Source: Acidobacteriaceae bacterium dw_441
GTDB taxonomy: Bacteria > Acidobacteriota > Terriglobia > Terriglobales > Acidobacteriaceae
Direction of reading: 5' to 3'
NCBI GenBank assembly: GCA_018449715.1
Contig: JAAVVA010000001.1
Coordinates: 434,001-498,000, forward strand
Length of the DNA: 64,000 bases
Shown here: one piece after another, positions 8,312 to 16,083 of the stretch
Position numbering within the stretch: the stretch's first letter is position 1
Layout: each line of letters starts with the position of its first letter
Notes under the pieces: generated by a model
Databases searched by the model: none
What the model was told of the DNA's origin: nothing
The model's input: the letters and a program-made list of their open reading frames with translations, nothing else
Position numbers and translations under genes: made by a program

Positions 8312-9385
8312 ATGAAGATGGCTCCTGATATGATGGCGGCGGTTCTGTACGGCAAAGAAGACCTGCGTCTGGAACGAATGGAAACTCCCCGGGCCGGGGT
8401 CGGTGAGATCGTGGTGCGCGTGGGCGCAGCCCTCACCTGCGGGACCGACCTGAAGGTCTACCGGCGCGGCTATCACGCGATGATGCTGAAACCCCCGATT
8501 CCCTTCGGCCACGAGCTGGCCGGGGTGGTGGCTGAGGTGGGCGCGGGAGTGACCTCCTTCAAAATCGGTGACCGTGTGGTCGCTCTGAACTCCGCCCCGT
8601 GCGATGCCTGCTACTTCTGCTGCCGGGGGCAACAGAACCTGTGCGAAGATCTCCTCTTTAATAACGGAGCTTACGCCGAGTACATCCGCATTCCGGCACG
8701 GATTGTGGAAAAAAATACGCTTCTGATTCCGGACGGAGTTCCTTTTGAGTATGCTGCTCTGACCGAGCCTCTGGCCTGCGTGGTGCGCGGCCTGGAGGAG
8801 ACAGCGTCCCTGCCGGGAGACACGATGGTGGTCATCGGCGCGGGACCCATCGGCCTGATGTTCATGCACGTCGCCGAGCTTGCCGGGATGAAGGTGATCG
8901 CAGTGGTCAAGCGCGACGACCAGATCGCGACGGCGAAGCTGTTCGGAGCCCAGCAGGTGGTACAGGTCGGAGCGGTCGAGGATGTTGTCGCAGCGACACG
9001 CGCGCTGACCCCCAGAGGCCGCGGTGCCGATGCCGTGATCGAGGCCGTCGCTACGCCCGCAACCTGGGAGTGGGCGGTGGACATGGTTCGCAAGGGCGGG
9101 GTAGTCAACTTCTTTGGAGGCCCGCCGAGCGGCACAAAGGTGAAGCTTGATACGAACCGCCTGCACTATGGCGATATCACCCTGAAGGCCAGCTTTCATC
9201 ACACACCCGCGACCTGCCGCACAGCTTTTGAGCTGATTACCAGCGGACGCTTCCGCAGCGCTGAGGCGATCACCGGGAGGGTGTGCCTTGCGGAGGTACC
9301 GGAGATCTTTGCGAAGATGCTGACCCGTACCGGAGGCTCGCGCGAGATTAAGACGGCCGTGTTTCCCGAGGGAGCCCCGCGGTGA
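8312..9385 (+). CDS. Zinc-dependent medium-chain alcohol dehydrogenase at the head of the hpn operon
   Basis: A 357-residue MDR-family dehydrogenase. The catalytic zinc ligands are visible in TCGTD and GHELAG. The structural zinc site is the four-cysteine loop PCDACYFCCRGQQNLC. The NAD(P)-binding motif is VIGAGPIGLM. The closest general relatives are sorbitol/threonine dehydrogenase-like enzymes, but the substrate is not evident. Its TGA overlaps the GTG of hpnC (GTGA), so it is translationally coupled to squalene synthesis. This suggests a role in isoprenoid or hopanoid-side-chain metabolism, which is inference from position. A start at the third methionine (MMAAVLYG) is also possible. Confidence 0.85.
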   Translation: MKMAPDMMAAVLYGKEDLRLERMETPRAGVGEIVVRVGAALTCGTDLKVYRRGYHAMMLKPPIPFGHELAGVVAEVGAGVTSFKIGDRVVALNSAPCDACYFCCRGQQNLCEDLLFNNGAYAEYIRIPARIVEKNTLLIPDGVPFEYAALTEPLACVVRGLEETASLPGDTMVVIGAGPIGLMFMHVAELAGMKVIAVVKRDDQIATAKLFGAQQVVQVGAVEDVVAATRALTPRGRGADAVIEAVATPATWEWAVDMVRKGGVVNFFGGPPSGTKVKLDTNRLHYGDITLKASFHHTPATCRTAFELITSGRFRSAEAITGRVCLAEVPEIFAKMLTRTGGSREIKTAVFPEGAPR

Positions 9386-10323
9386 GCGAACTGACGACCT
9401 CTGGCCATGCGCTCGTGGGAGCGCCGCCGCAGTACCTGACTCCCCTTGAGCGCCCGTCTCTGGAAGAGGCGAGGGCATGGTGCGCGGAGCTGACGCGGAG
9501 CCACTACGAAAATTTTCATGTTGCGACTATTTTTCTGCCCAGCAAGGTAAAGCCGCACTTCGAGAGCATCTACGCCTACTGCCGCGTCTCTGACGACCTC
9601 GGCGACGAGGTGGAGAGCCCGGCGGTGGCGCTGCGCCTGCTCGATGCCTGGGGAGCAATGCTGGATGAGTGTTACGAGCACCCCGAGCGGTCGATGCATC
9701 CGGTTTTCGTGGCTCTGCATGAGGCGATCACGGCCTGCGATCTTCCGCGTGAGCTGTTTTCCGATCTGCTGGTCGCCTTTCGCATGGACCAGGTGAAGAC
9801 CGAGTATGCGACGTGGGAGGAGCTGCTGGAGTACTCGCATTACTCCGCGAACCCCGTGGGCAGGCTGGTGCTGTGGGTGTGCGGCTATCGCGACGAAAAG
9901 ATTGCGCTGCTCTCGGATAAGGTCTGCACGGCGCTTCAGCTTGCGAACTTCTGGCAGGACGTCGTGGAGGACAAGGAACGCGGTCGCCGGTACATTCCTG
10001 AAGAGTCGATGCAACGTTTTGGCATCGACGAAGGCCAGATCGAGGGCCGCGTCTTTACGCCGGAGTTAGGCGCGATGATCGAGGATCTCGTTACAAGGAC
10101 GCGAGCGATGCTGGCCGAAGGTGGAGAGATCAGCCGCCACGTGGACCGCGACCTTGCGGTGACGCTGAACCTCTTCCGCAAAGGCGGCGATGCCATTCTG
10201 GATGGAATCGTGGCGCAGCAGTACGATGTGCTGCGTGGAAGGCCAGTGGTCTCGAAGGCGAAGAAGCTGTGGCTGCTGGGTGGTGCGCTGTTCGAAAAAT
10301 TTCGCGCGGGGTTAACGCGGTGA
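9382..10323 (+). CDS. hpnC: Squalene synthase HpnC (hydroxysqualene synthase)
   Basis: A 313-residue trans-isoprenyl-diphosphate synthase fold. In the HpnCDE route, HpnD makes presqualene diphosphate, HpnC converts it to hydroxysqualene and HpnE reduces that to squalene. The first aspartate-rich motif is in YCRVSDDLGDEVE and the second in FWQDVVEDKERGRRYIP. NFHVATIFLP near residue 45 is a typical HpnC opening. The GTG start overlaps the adh stop by 4 nt, and the gene ends in GTGA overlapping hpnD. Length is normal for the family. Confidence 0.93.
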   Translation: MSELTTSGHALVGAPPQYLTPLERPSLEEARAWCAELTRSHYENFHVATIFLPSKVKPHFESIYAYCRVSDDLGDEVESPAVALRLLDAWGAMLDECYEHPERSMHPVFVALHEAITACDLPRELFSDLLVAFRMDQVKTEYATWEELLEYSHYSANPVGRLVLWVCGYRDEKIALLSDKVCTALQLANFWQDVVEDKERGRRYIPEESMQRFGIDEGQIEGRVFTPELGAMIEDLVTRTRAMLAEGGEISRHVDRDLAVTLNLFRKGGDAILDGIVAQQYDVLRGRPVVSKAKKLWLLGGALFEKFRAGLTR

Positions 10324-11225
10324 CGATTCCTGAGGCCTACGCGGCCTGCCGCGAGATCGCCAAGCGGGAGGCGAAGAACTTTTACTACTCCTTCCGTGTG
10401 CTTCCAGCGCATAAAAGTGATGCCATGTGTGCGATTTATGCATTTATGCGCCGCGCCGACGACATCTCCGACGACGAGTCGATGCCCATCGAGCAGCGCA
10501 GGGAAGTGATGGCGCAGTGGGTGAAGGCATGGCGAGCAGCGCGGAACGGGGCTCCGACGAACGACCCGGTCTTTCTCGCGGTCAACGATTCGCAGAAGCG
10601 CTTCAACATCTCCGACACGCTACTGGAAGAGCTGGTGCAGGGAACGACGATGGACCTTGAGCCTCGCCCTGCCGATGCGGGACGCATCCAGACCTTCACC
10701 ACCTTCGACGAGCTTTATCGCTACTGCTATCTGGTCGCGTCGGTAGTCGGACTGGTGTGCATCAAGGTCTTCGGATACACCGATCCCCGCGCCGAGAAGC
10801 TGGCCGAAGAAACAGGAGTAGCGTTCCAGCTCACCAACATTCTGCGCGATGTGAAGGAAGACGCCGAGCGAGGCCGCATCTATCTTCCTCTGGACATGCT
10901 GAGCGAGTTCGGCGTGACGGTGGAGCGTGTGGAGTCACTGGCTGGCGGAGCCGCTTTGCAGCCCCAGGAGCGGGCGATGCTCTCTGCGCTGAAGGCGCGT
11001 GCGGAGCAGTACTACCAGTCGTCGGAGAAGCTGCTGCCCATGATCGACAAGGACAGCAGGGCCGCTCTGTGGGTGCTGGTTGAGATCTATCACCGGCTTC
11101 TGTACAAGATCGCCGCAGCGGATAACGACGTGTTCTCGCAGCGCGTGAGCGTGCCGACGGCGGAGAAGCTCTGGGTGCTTGCGCGTGGTGTGGCGATGGC
11201 GCTCGGCAACCGGGTGTTGGGATGA
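10320..11225 (+). CDS. hpnD: Presqualene diphosphate synthase HpnD
   Basis: A 301-residue enzyme that condenses two farnesyl diphosphates to presqualene diphosphate. It has the motifs FYYSFRVLP, AIYAFMRRADDISDDE (first Asp-rich motif) and LTNILRDVKEDAERGRIYLP (second motif). A GTG start at 10320 is chosen because it forms a GTGA overlap with the hpnC stop and begins VTIPEAYAACREIAKREAKN, the usual family start. A longer in-frame extension upstream lies inside hpnC and is rejected. The 3' end overlaps hpnE by ATGA. Confidence 0.93.
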   Translation: MTIPEAYAACREIAKREAKNFYYSFRVLPAHKSDAMCAIYAFMRRADDISDDESMPIEQRREVMAQWVKAWRAARNGAPTNDPVFLAVNDSQKRFNISDTLLEELVQGTTMDLEPRPADAGRIQTFTTFDELYRYCYLVASVVGLVCIKVFGYTDPRAEKLAEETGVAFQLTNILRDVKEDAERGRIYLPLDMLSEFGVTVERVESLAGGAALQPQERAMLSALKARAEQYYQSSEKLLPMIDKDSRAALWVLVEIYHRLLYKIAAADNDVFSQRVSVPTAEKLWVLARGVAMALGNRVLG

Positions 11226-12628
11226 GCCATGAAGATCAGCGCGATGTGATCGTCGTCGGCGCGGGGCTTTCGGGGCTTACCGCAGCGGTGGCTCTTGCGC
11301 GGGTGGGGGCGAGCGTGAAGGTGCTGGAGCGTCGTCCTTATATCGGTGGGCGAGCATACTCCTATGAGCATCCCGCACTTGAAGAGACGATCGATTCGCA
11401 GCATGTCGTTCTCGGTTGCTGCACCAACCTGCTCGACCTTGCGCAGCAGGCGGGGATGCAGGAGACGATTCGCTGGTACGACGAGCTGATCTTTCTGGAA
11501 ACGAATGGGCATCGCACGCTGTTGAAGCCGGGGGTGCTGCCTGCTCCGATGCACCAGACGATGAGCTTTCTGAAGGTTTCGATGCTGGGGCTTGCGGACA
11601 AGGCCGCGATTGCCTCCGGGCTGTTGCGTTTTCTGCGTGGCTATCCGAAGGACGATACCGAGAGCTTCGCCTCGTGGCTGAAGCGCACGGGACAGACGGA
11701 GTTGGCCATTCGGCACTTCTGGGAGCCGGTGGTGGTAGGGGCTCTGAACGATACCTTCGAGCGCTGCTCGGTGAAGTACGCGGGCAAGGTCTTTCACGAA
11801 TCTTTTTTGCGCTCGCCGGAGGCTGGACGTCTAGGAGTGCCTGCCGCGCCGCTCACAGAGTTCTTTTCTCCCATCGCGGAATTGGCCGGAAGACACGGCG
11901 TCGATCTTCGCCTGAAGTCTGGGCTTGAATCTCTACAGCAACAGACCGATGGCCGCTGGAGCGTGCGGTCTGCGGGTGAAGAGCACGTTGCGGATGCGGT
12001 TATTCTGGCGACGGACTTCCGGCAGACGCGCACCCTGCTGGATTCACTTCCGGCAACCGAAGAAGAGAAAGCCCGCAGGAACGATGCCTTCGACGCGCTG
12101 GTCGTGGCTCCGATCACGACGATCCATCTTTGGTACGACCGCGATGTCGTTGGACTCGATCATGCGGTGCTGCTGGATACGAGAATCCAGTGGGTCTTCA
12201 CGAAGTCGCGCATACGCCGCTGGCCGCAGGAGCGCGGCTGCTACTGCGAGCTGGTGATTAGCGCCTCGTGGCCTGAGCTGGAGATGGGAAGGGAAGAGAT
12301 TCTTCTTTCGGCCATCGCGGAGTTCGAAATGTTCTTTCCCGCGGCGCGGCAGGCGACATTATTGAAGAGCGGAGTGCTTAAAGAAGCACGCGCAACCTTC
12401 TCGGTGACGCCGGGGCTGGATCGCTACCGTCCTCAGCAGACGACGCAATGGCCCGGACTTTATCTGGCAGGTGATTGGACCGCGACAGAGTGGCCCTCCA
12501 CGATGGAGGGAGCGGTACGAAGTGGACGGCTTGCAGCGGGATCTGTTCTGGGAGATCGCAACCGCTTCATGGCGCCTGAGCTTCACGCGACTGGCCTGAT
12601 GCGGTGGCTGGATTCGCAGTCGATTTAG
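11222..12628 (+). CDS. hpnE: Hydroxysqualene dehydroxylase HpnE
   Basis: A 468-residue FAD-dependent amine-oxidase-fold protein that reduces hydroxysqualene to squalene. The N-terminal dinucleotide-binding motif is VVGAGLSGLTAAVALARVG, followed by LERRPYIGGRAYSYEH. The C-terminal FAD motif is LYLAGDWTATEWPSTMEGAV. ATG 11222 overlaps the hpnD stop. This completes farnesyl-PP to squalene in one operon. Squalene-hopene cyclase is not in the window. The stop codon overlaps the convergent stop of the small DMT gene by 4 nt, so no terminator fits between them. Confidence 0.93.
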   Translation: MSHEDQRDVIVVGAGLSGLTAAVALARVGASVKVLERRPYIGGRAYSYEHPALEETIDSQHVVLGCCTNLLDLAQQAGMQETIRWYDELIFLETNGHRTLLKPGVLPAPMHQTMSFLKVSMLGLADKAAIASGLLRFLRGYPKDDTESFASWLKRTGQTELAIRHFWEPVVVGALNDTFERCSVKYAGKVFHESFLRSPEAGRLGVPAAPLTEFFSPIAELAGRHGVDLRLKSGLESLQQQTDGRWSVRSAGEEHVADAVILATDFRQTRTLLDSLPATEEEKARRNDAFDALVVAPITTIHLWYDRDVVGLDHAVLLDTRIQWVFTKSRIRRWPQERGCYCELVISASWPELEMGREEILLSAIAEFEMFFPAARQATLLKSGVLKEARATFSVTPGLDRYRPQQTTQWPGLYLAGDWTATEWPSTMEGAVRSGRLAAGSVLGDRNRFMAPELHATGLMRWLDSQSI

Positions 12629-13017
12629 TGCGATAGCAGAACCACACCCACACAGACGAAGAGAACGGCGAGCCAGCGTCGGCTGTCCACATTTTCGTGA
12701 AGAAAGAGCTTGGCCGCGACGGCGTTGCCGATGTACGTGAGCGATGCGGTTGCCGGTGCCGCGAGCGAGAGATCGACGATGGAAAGAGCGTAGAGCATGG
12801 CGAAGAAGTTCAGCGCCATGCAGAGCGCTCCGACGAGAAAGAGCGGGCTTGAGAGAACAGCGCGGATTGCTCCCGGAAGGCCGCTACGCTCGCGGATAAT
12901 GTCGAGGTCTCCGAGTTTGCGCATGGCTGCGGCGATCGTGACCTCGCCTACGACGGCGAGCGCGGCCACTCCACCGATGGCGCTCCAGGTGCGAAGTGCG
13001 GTCGGGGCATTCATCAT
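12625..13017 (-). CDS. Half-size EamA/DMT (EmrE-like) membrane protein, second of a pair
   Basis: A 130-residue protein with four predicted transmembrane helices (VVGEVTIAAAM, LFLVGALCMALNFFAMLYAL, APATASLTYIGNAVAAK, WLAVLFVCVGVVLLS). It has the small-multidrug-resistance/EamA half-transporter layout. Its start overlaps the stop of the preceding 146-residue paralogue by 4 nt, so the two are probably co-translated as an obligate heterodimer, like EbrAB or the ArnE/ArnF lipid flippase. Substrate is unknown. Neighbouring squalene genes suggest a lipid or isoprenoid cargo, but they lie on the opposite strand. Confidence 0.75.
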   Translation of the reverse strand: MMNAPTALRTWSAIGGVAALAVVGEVTIAAAMRKLGDLDIIRERSGLPGAIRAVLSSPLFLVGALCMALNFFAMLYALSIVDLSLAAPATASLTYIGNAVAAKLFLHENVDSRRWLAVLFVCVGVVLLSH

Positions 13018-13454
13018 CGACCCACTCCGGAGTCCATCAAATCCAGCTCGGAGTTTTCACTCTCATGCTCCGTGCGCGAGGGGCCTCCCGCAACGAAGCC
13101 GACGGCGCAGACGATCAGGGCGATTCCTGTCCAGCGATAGATCGAGAGATGTTCGTGCAGCCAGAAGCGACTGAGCAATGCAATCACAACGTAGCCGAAG
13201 GCCGTTGCGGGCATCACGAAGGTGAGGTCTGCCCAGCTTAACGCCGTCATGTAGCTGGCGAAGAAGCCGATCAGGAGCACAATGCCCGAGATGATGTAGG
13301 GATTGAAGAGAGCCTGCCAGAGCAATCCCAGATGCTGAAGATCGACCGAGCCCACCTGTGCCATGCCGCGGGAGAGGAGCGTGTCTCCGATCGAGGCGGT
13401 GAGCATAACTGCAACGAGGATGGCGTATTGCGAGGCTTTAAGACGATGTTTCAT
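13014..13454 (-). CDS. Half-size EamA/DMT (EmrE-like) membrane protein, first of a pair
   Basis: A 146-residue four-helix protein (YAILVAVMLTASIGDTLLSRG, IISGIVLLIGFFASYMTALS, LTFVMPATAFGYVVIALLS, WTGIALIVCAVGFVAGG). The C-terminal tail is hydrophilic and acidic. ATG 13454 is chosen because the frame upstream of it lacks membrane or family character, although the ribosome site is weak. The SWADLTFVMPATAFGYV block is the usual EamA signature. It partners the overlapping downstream gene. Confidence 0.75.
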   Translation of the reverse strand: MKHRLKASQYAILVAVMLTASIGDTLLSRGMAQVGSVDLQHLGLLWQALFNPYIISGIVLLIGFFASYMTALSWADLTFVMPATAFGYVVIALLSRFWLHEHLSIYRWTGIALIVCAVGFVAGGPSRTEHESENSELDLMDSGVGR

Positions 13455-13561
13455 CGAACAGAATTTCTTTGCCGGACGCACACGCTGATGCAGAGGGGCA
13501 CTAGTTAAGTTTACACCTCGAAGCAGGAATGCACCTTCGGACTGTTCTCCTGCAAAAGACA

Positions 13562-13586
13562 AAGGCGGCTGATGGCCAGCCGCCTT
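13562..13586 (-). terminator. Terminator after the secreted protein gene
   Basis: Ten-base arms AAGGCGGCTG / CAGCCGCCTT flank a 5-nt loop. On the minus strand they are followed by TTTGTCTTTT. The site is placed 20 nt past the stop of the 13606-14310 gene. The stem sequence is nearly the same as the hairpin at 14406. Confidence 0.75.
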
Positions 13587-13605
13587 GGGATGTTCTGTGT
13601 GGCAC

Positions 13606-14310
13606 TTAGGGCTTCGTGATCTTGAGGTTGCTCACGGTCGCATCGGTGTTATGGGCGAAGCGGATTCCATAGACGCCATCGGTCGACTTGAGCTTACCCG
13701 CGGTGACCACCTCGGACTTCTCGAAGGTCTTCACCGTCGTACCGTTGATGATGCAGGAGACCTTGTCCCCCTTGACCTGCATGGCGATCTCCTGCGTCAC
13801 GGGCTGGCCGGGGCCTTCGGCCTTGTGGATGGCAGCATTCTCTTCGCGGCGTCCGTTGAGCTGGAAGGGCTCGGGTCCGAAGCCGCGCACGATGAAGGCT
13901 CCGTTGCCATAGGCTGCGCAGTAGATGTAGCTCTGGTCGGCGGTGCCAAGACCGTTGCCCGCAATCACGATGCCGTAAGGATGCGGGTGAGTGTTCAGGT
14001 TCATGAACTTCGGCTCGGTGAAGGTGGCGGAGACGGTATAGTCTCCCTTGCCGACGTTCTTAGGATTCCAGTAGGTGATCGCCGGGCCGGTGGTGACGTG
14101 GAGCGTCTTGCCTTCGGCCGAGAGCTTGGCGTTGTCGACGCTCTCCCCGGCCTTTTCAGCAGAGGCGTCGACCTTGCCCTGCCAGCCTTTGACGCTGATG
14201 CCGCCGCCTGTGATCTTGCGGTTGGTTTCGTTTCCTTCCTGCGCGTGCAGCAGGGTGGTAGCCAGCAGGCAGGCCGAGACGGTCATAAGACAACGAGAGG
14301 CGGAGAGCAT
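13606..14310 (-). CDS. Secreted protein with probable concanavalin/LamG-like beta-sandwich
   Basis: A 234-residue protein with a signal peptide (MTVSACLLATTLLHAQ) and a single beta-rich domain: ITYWNPKNVGKGDYTVSATF, IYCAAYGNGAFIVRGFG, DKVSCIINGTTVKTFEKS, DGVYGIRFAHNTDATVSNL. The pattern resembles the DUF1080 / 3-keto-glycoside-hydrolase-like domain found in many secreted acidobacterial and planctomycete proteins, so carbohydrate binding or hydrolysis is possible. ATG 14310 has AAAGGA about 8 nt upstream. It is probably periplasmic. It is monocistronic between two terminators. Confidence 0.6.
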   Translation of the reverse strand: MLSASRCLMTVSACLLATTLLHAQEGNETNRKITGGGISVKGWQGKVDASAEKAGESVDNAKLSAEGKTLHVTTGPAITYWNPKNVGKGDYTVSATFTEPKFMNLNTHPHPYGIVIAGNGLGTADQSYIYCAAYGNGAFIVRGFGPEPFQLNGRREENAAIHKAEGPGQPVTQEIAMQVKGDKVSCIINGTTVKTFEKSEVVTAGKLKSTDGVYGIRFAHNTDATVSNLKITKP

Positions 14311-14405
14311 GACTGAAATCCTTTCAGAAAAGGGAATTGCTTTCGAGAGTAGTATAAGCATTTCTTTTCAACGCCGGTCTTCGAGGAGGAAGTGAAGGGC
14401 AGCAA

Positions 14406-14434
14406 AAGGCGGCTGGTTTGTGACCAGCCGCCTT
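14406..14434 (-). terminator. Terminator after the hpnJ-like gene
   Basis: Perfect 12-bp arms AAGGCGGCTGGT / ACCAGCCGCCTT flank a 5-nt loop, followed on the minus strand by TTTTGCTG. It lies 24 nt downstream of the radical SAM gene stop. Confidence 0.8.
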
Positions 14435-14457
14435 GGGAGATTGAAAGGGAACAGTGC

Positions 14458-15912
14458 TTATGCCGTCGCCTGCCGCTTGAGAGCCTTCTCGCGGGAGGCG
14501 CGGTTGCGCTCGGCGCGAAGCTTGAGGAAGCTCCTGGCCTCGACATACAGGCGGGGCACATCGCGGTTGACGATGGCCTTCCAGATGACGCGGGCCGCAG
14601 CCTTCGGACGGAAGTAGTATTCGTCGTAGAACTTGTGCACCATCTCCATGACGTACTCGGTGGGAAGGCCGGGGTACTCGATGTGCGCCATCTGGTGACC
14701 GCCGCCGTCCTCCATGCTCTCGTTGGTGATGAAGTTGTTCTTCTTGGCGAAGTCGTAAAACTCCGTGCCGGGGTAGGCGTGCGCGACGGAAACCTGGATG
14801 GTCTCGCAGTCGAGCGTCTTGGCGAAGTTGATGGTGTTGCGAATCGACTCCTTGGTTTCGCCGGGCAGACCGAGGATGAAGTCGGCGTGGATGACGAGAC
14901 CGAGGTCGTGGCAGTCCTTCACGAAGTCGCGTGCACGCTCAATAGTGGCACCCTTCTTGATGTTCTTGAGGATCTGCGGGTCACCGGACTCGAAGCCGAC
15001 GATCAGGAGGCGGCAACCGGCCTCCTTCATGGCCTTCAGGGTGTCGCGGTCGGTGGTCACGCGCGAGGTGCAGGACCACGTGATGCCGAGGGGCTTCAGC
15101 TTCGCGCAAAGCTCGATGGTGCGAGCCTTCTGGATGTTGAAGGTGTCGTCGTCGAAGAAGAACTCCTTGACCTCGGGGAAGTTCTCCTTGGCCCATTTCA
15201 TCTCGGCGGCCACATCGTCGGTCGAACGCTTGCGCCATGCATGGCCCGAGAGTGTCTGGGGCCAGAGGCAGAAGGTGCACTGCGCCGGGCAGCCACGCGT
15301 GGAGTAGAGCGAGATATAAGGATGCAGCAGGAACGGGACGTTGTAGCGGGTCACGTCCATGTCGCGCTTGTAGATCTTGGTGGCCCAGGGCATCGCGTCC
15401 AGATCCTCGACCTGCGGACGGTCGGGGTTGTGCTGGATAACGCCGCTCGCGTCGCGGTAGCTGATGCCGAGAATCTCATTCAGCGGCTTGCCGTTGGCGT
15501 ACTCGACGACCGCGAAATCAAACTCGCGGCGGCAAACAAAGTCGATGACGTCGCACTCGTTCAGGGCGCGGTCAGGGTCGGTGGTGACAGGCGGTCCGAC
15601 GAAGGCGATCCGGATGGAGGGATTGACGCGCTTGATGGCCTCCGCAAGGGCATGGTCACCATGCCAGCCCACGGTTGAGGTGAACAGCACAAGGAACTCG
15701 TATCCCTTGGCGATCTCGATGGTCTCTTCGGCGGAGACATGGTGCGGGGGAGCATCGAGCAGCCGCGATCCTTCGAGCATTCCAGCGGGATAGGCCAGCC
15801 AGACCGGGTACCAGTAGGACTCGATCTCACGGGTCGCGGGCCAGCGGGAACTGGCGCCGCCGTCAAAGTTCTCGAAAGAGGGCGGGTTTAGAAACAGTGT
15901 CTTAAGCGGCAT
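14458..15912 (-). CDS. hpnJ: B12-binding-domain radical SAM protein, HpnJ-like (hopanoid side-chain modification)
   Basis: A 484-residue protein. The N-terminal cobalamin-binding-like domain starts TLFLNPPSFENFDGGASSR, a signature I associate with HpnJ. The radical SAM cluster motif CxxxCxxC is seen as CPAQCTFC, and the SAM-binding region continues with FFFDDDTFN and FILGLPGETKES. HpnJ is implicated in ring contraction making the cyclitol of bacteriohopanetetrol cyclitol ether. The location 2 kb from hpnCDE supports a hopanoid role. The alternative is another class B radical SAM enzyme. ATG 15912 starts the family motif directly. It stands as its own transcript, ended by the hairpin at 14406. 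Confidence 0.75.
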   Translation of the reverse strand: MPLKTLFLNPPSFENFDGGASSRWPATREIESYWYPVWLAYPAGMLEGSRLLDAPPHHVSAEETIEIAKGYEFLVLFTSTVGWHGDHALAEAIKRVNPSIRIAFVGPPVTTDPDRALNECDVIDFVCRREFDFAVVEYANGKPLNEILGISYRDASGVIQHNPDRPQVEDLDAMPWATKIYKRDMDVTRYNVPFLLHPYISLYSTRGCPAQCTFCLWPQTLSGHAWRKRSTDDVAAEMKWAKENFPEVKEFFFDDDTFNIQKARTIELCAKLKPLGITWSCTSRVTTDRDTLKAMKEAGCRLLIVGFESGDPQILKNIKKGATIERARDFVKDCHDLGLVIHADFILGLPGETKESIRNTINFAKTLDCETIQVSVAHAYPGTEFYDFAKKNNFITNESMEDGGGHQMAHIEYPGLPTEYVMEMVHKFYDEYYFRPKAAARVIWKAIVNRDVPRLYVEARSFLKLRAERNRASREKALKRQATA

Positions 15913-16027
15913 GATCTTACTATTGATTTTACCATTCGGTAACCGCTTTGGGCGGGTAGATTGCCGGGTTCCGTCTGTGGTTCGAAAAGGGCGGAGGCGG
16001 GGATAACCCTTTTGTCTTCAACAAATA

Positions 16028-16057
16028 AAAGGCCAGCCTCCGGAGAGGCTGGCCTTT
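16028..16057. terminator. Bidirectional hairpin downstream of the giant secreted protein gene
   Basis: Perfect 13-bp arms AAAGGCCAGCCTC / GAGGCTGGCCTTT flank a 4-nt loop (CGGA). On the minus strand it is followed by TATTTGTTG and on the plus strand by CGTGTTTATT. It serves the minus-strand gene ending at 16084. Confidence 0.75.
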
Positions 16058-16083
16058 CGTGTTTATTGTTGGAGAACTAAAGG

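Noticed and set aside
8204..9478. 424-residue frame opposite adh
   Set aside because: Antisense shadow of the dehydrogenase; no family features.
14392..15678. 428-residue frame opposite the hpnJ-like gene
   Set aside because: Shadow of the radical SAM gene; no start signal or family match.
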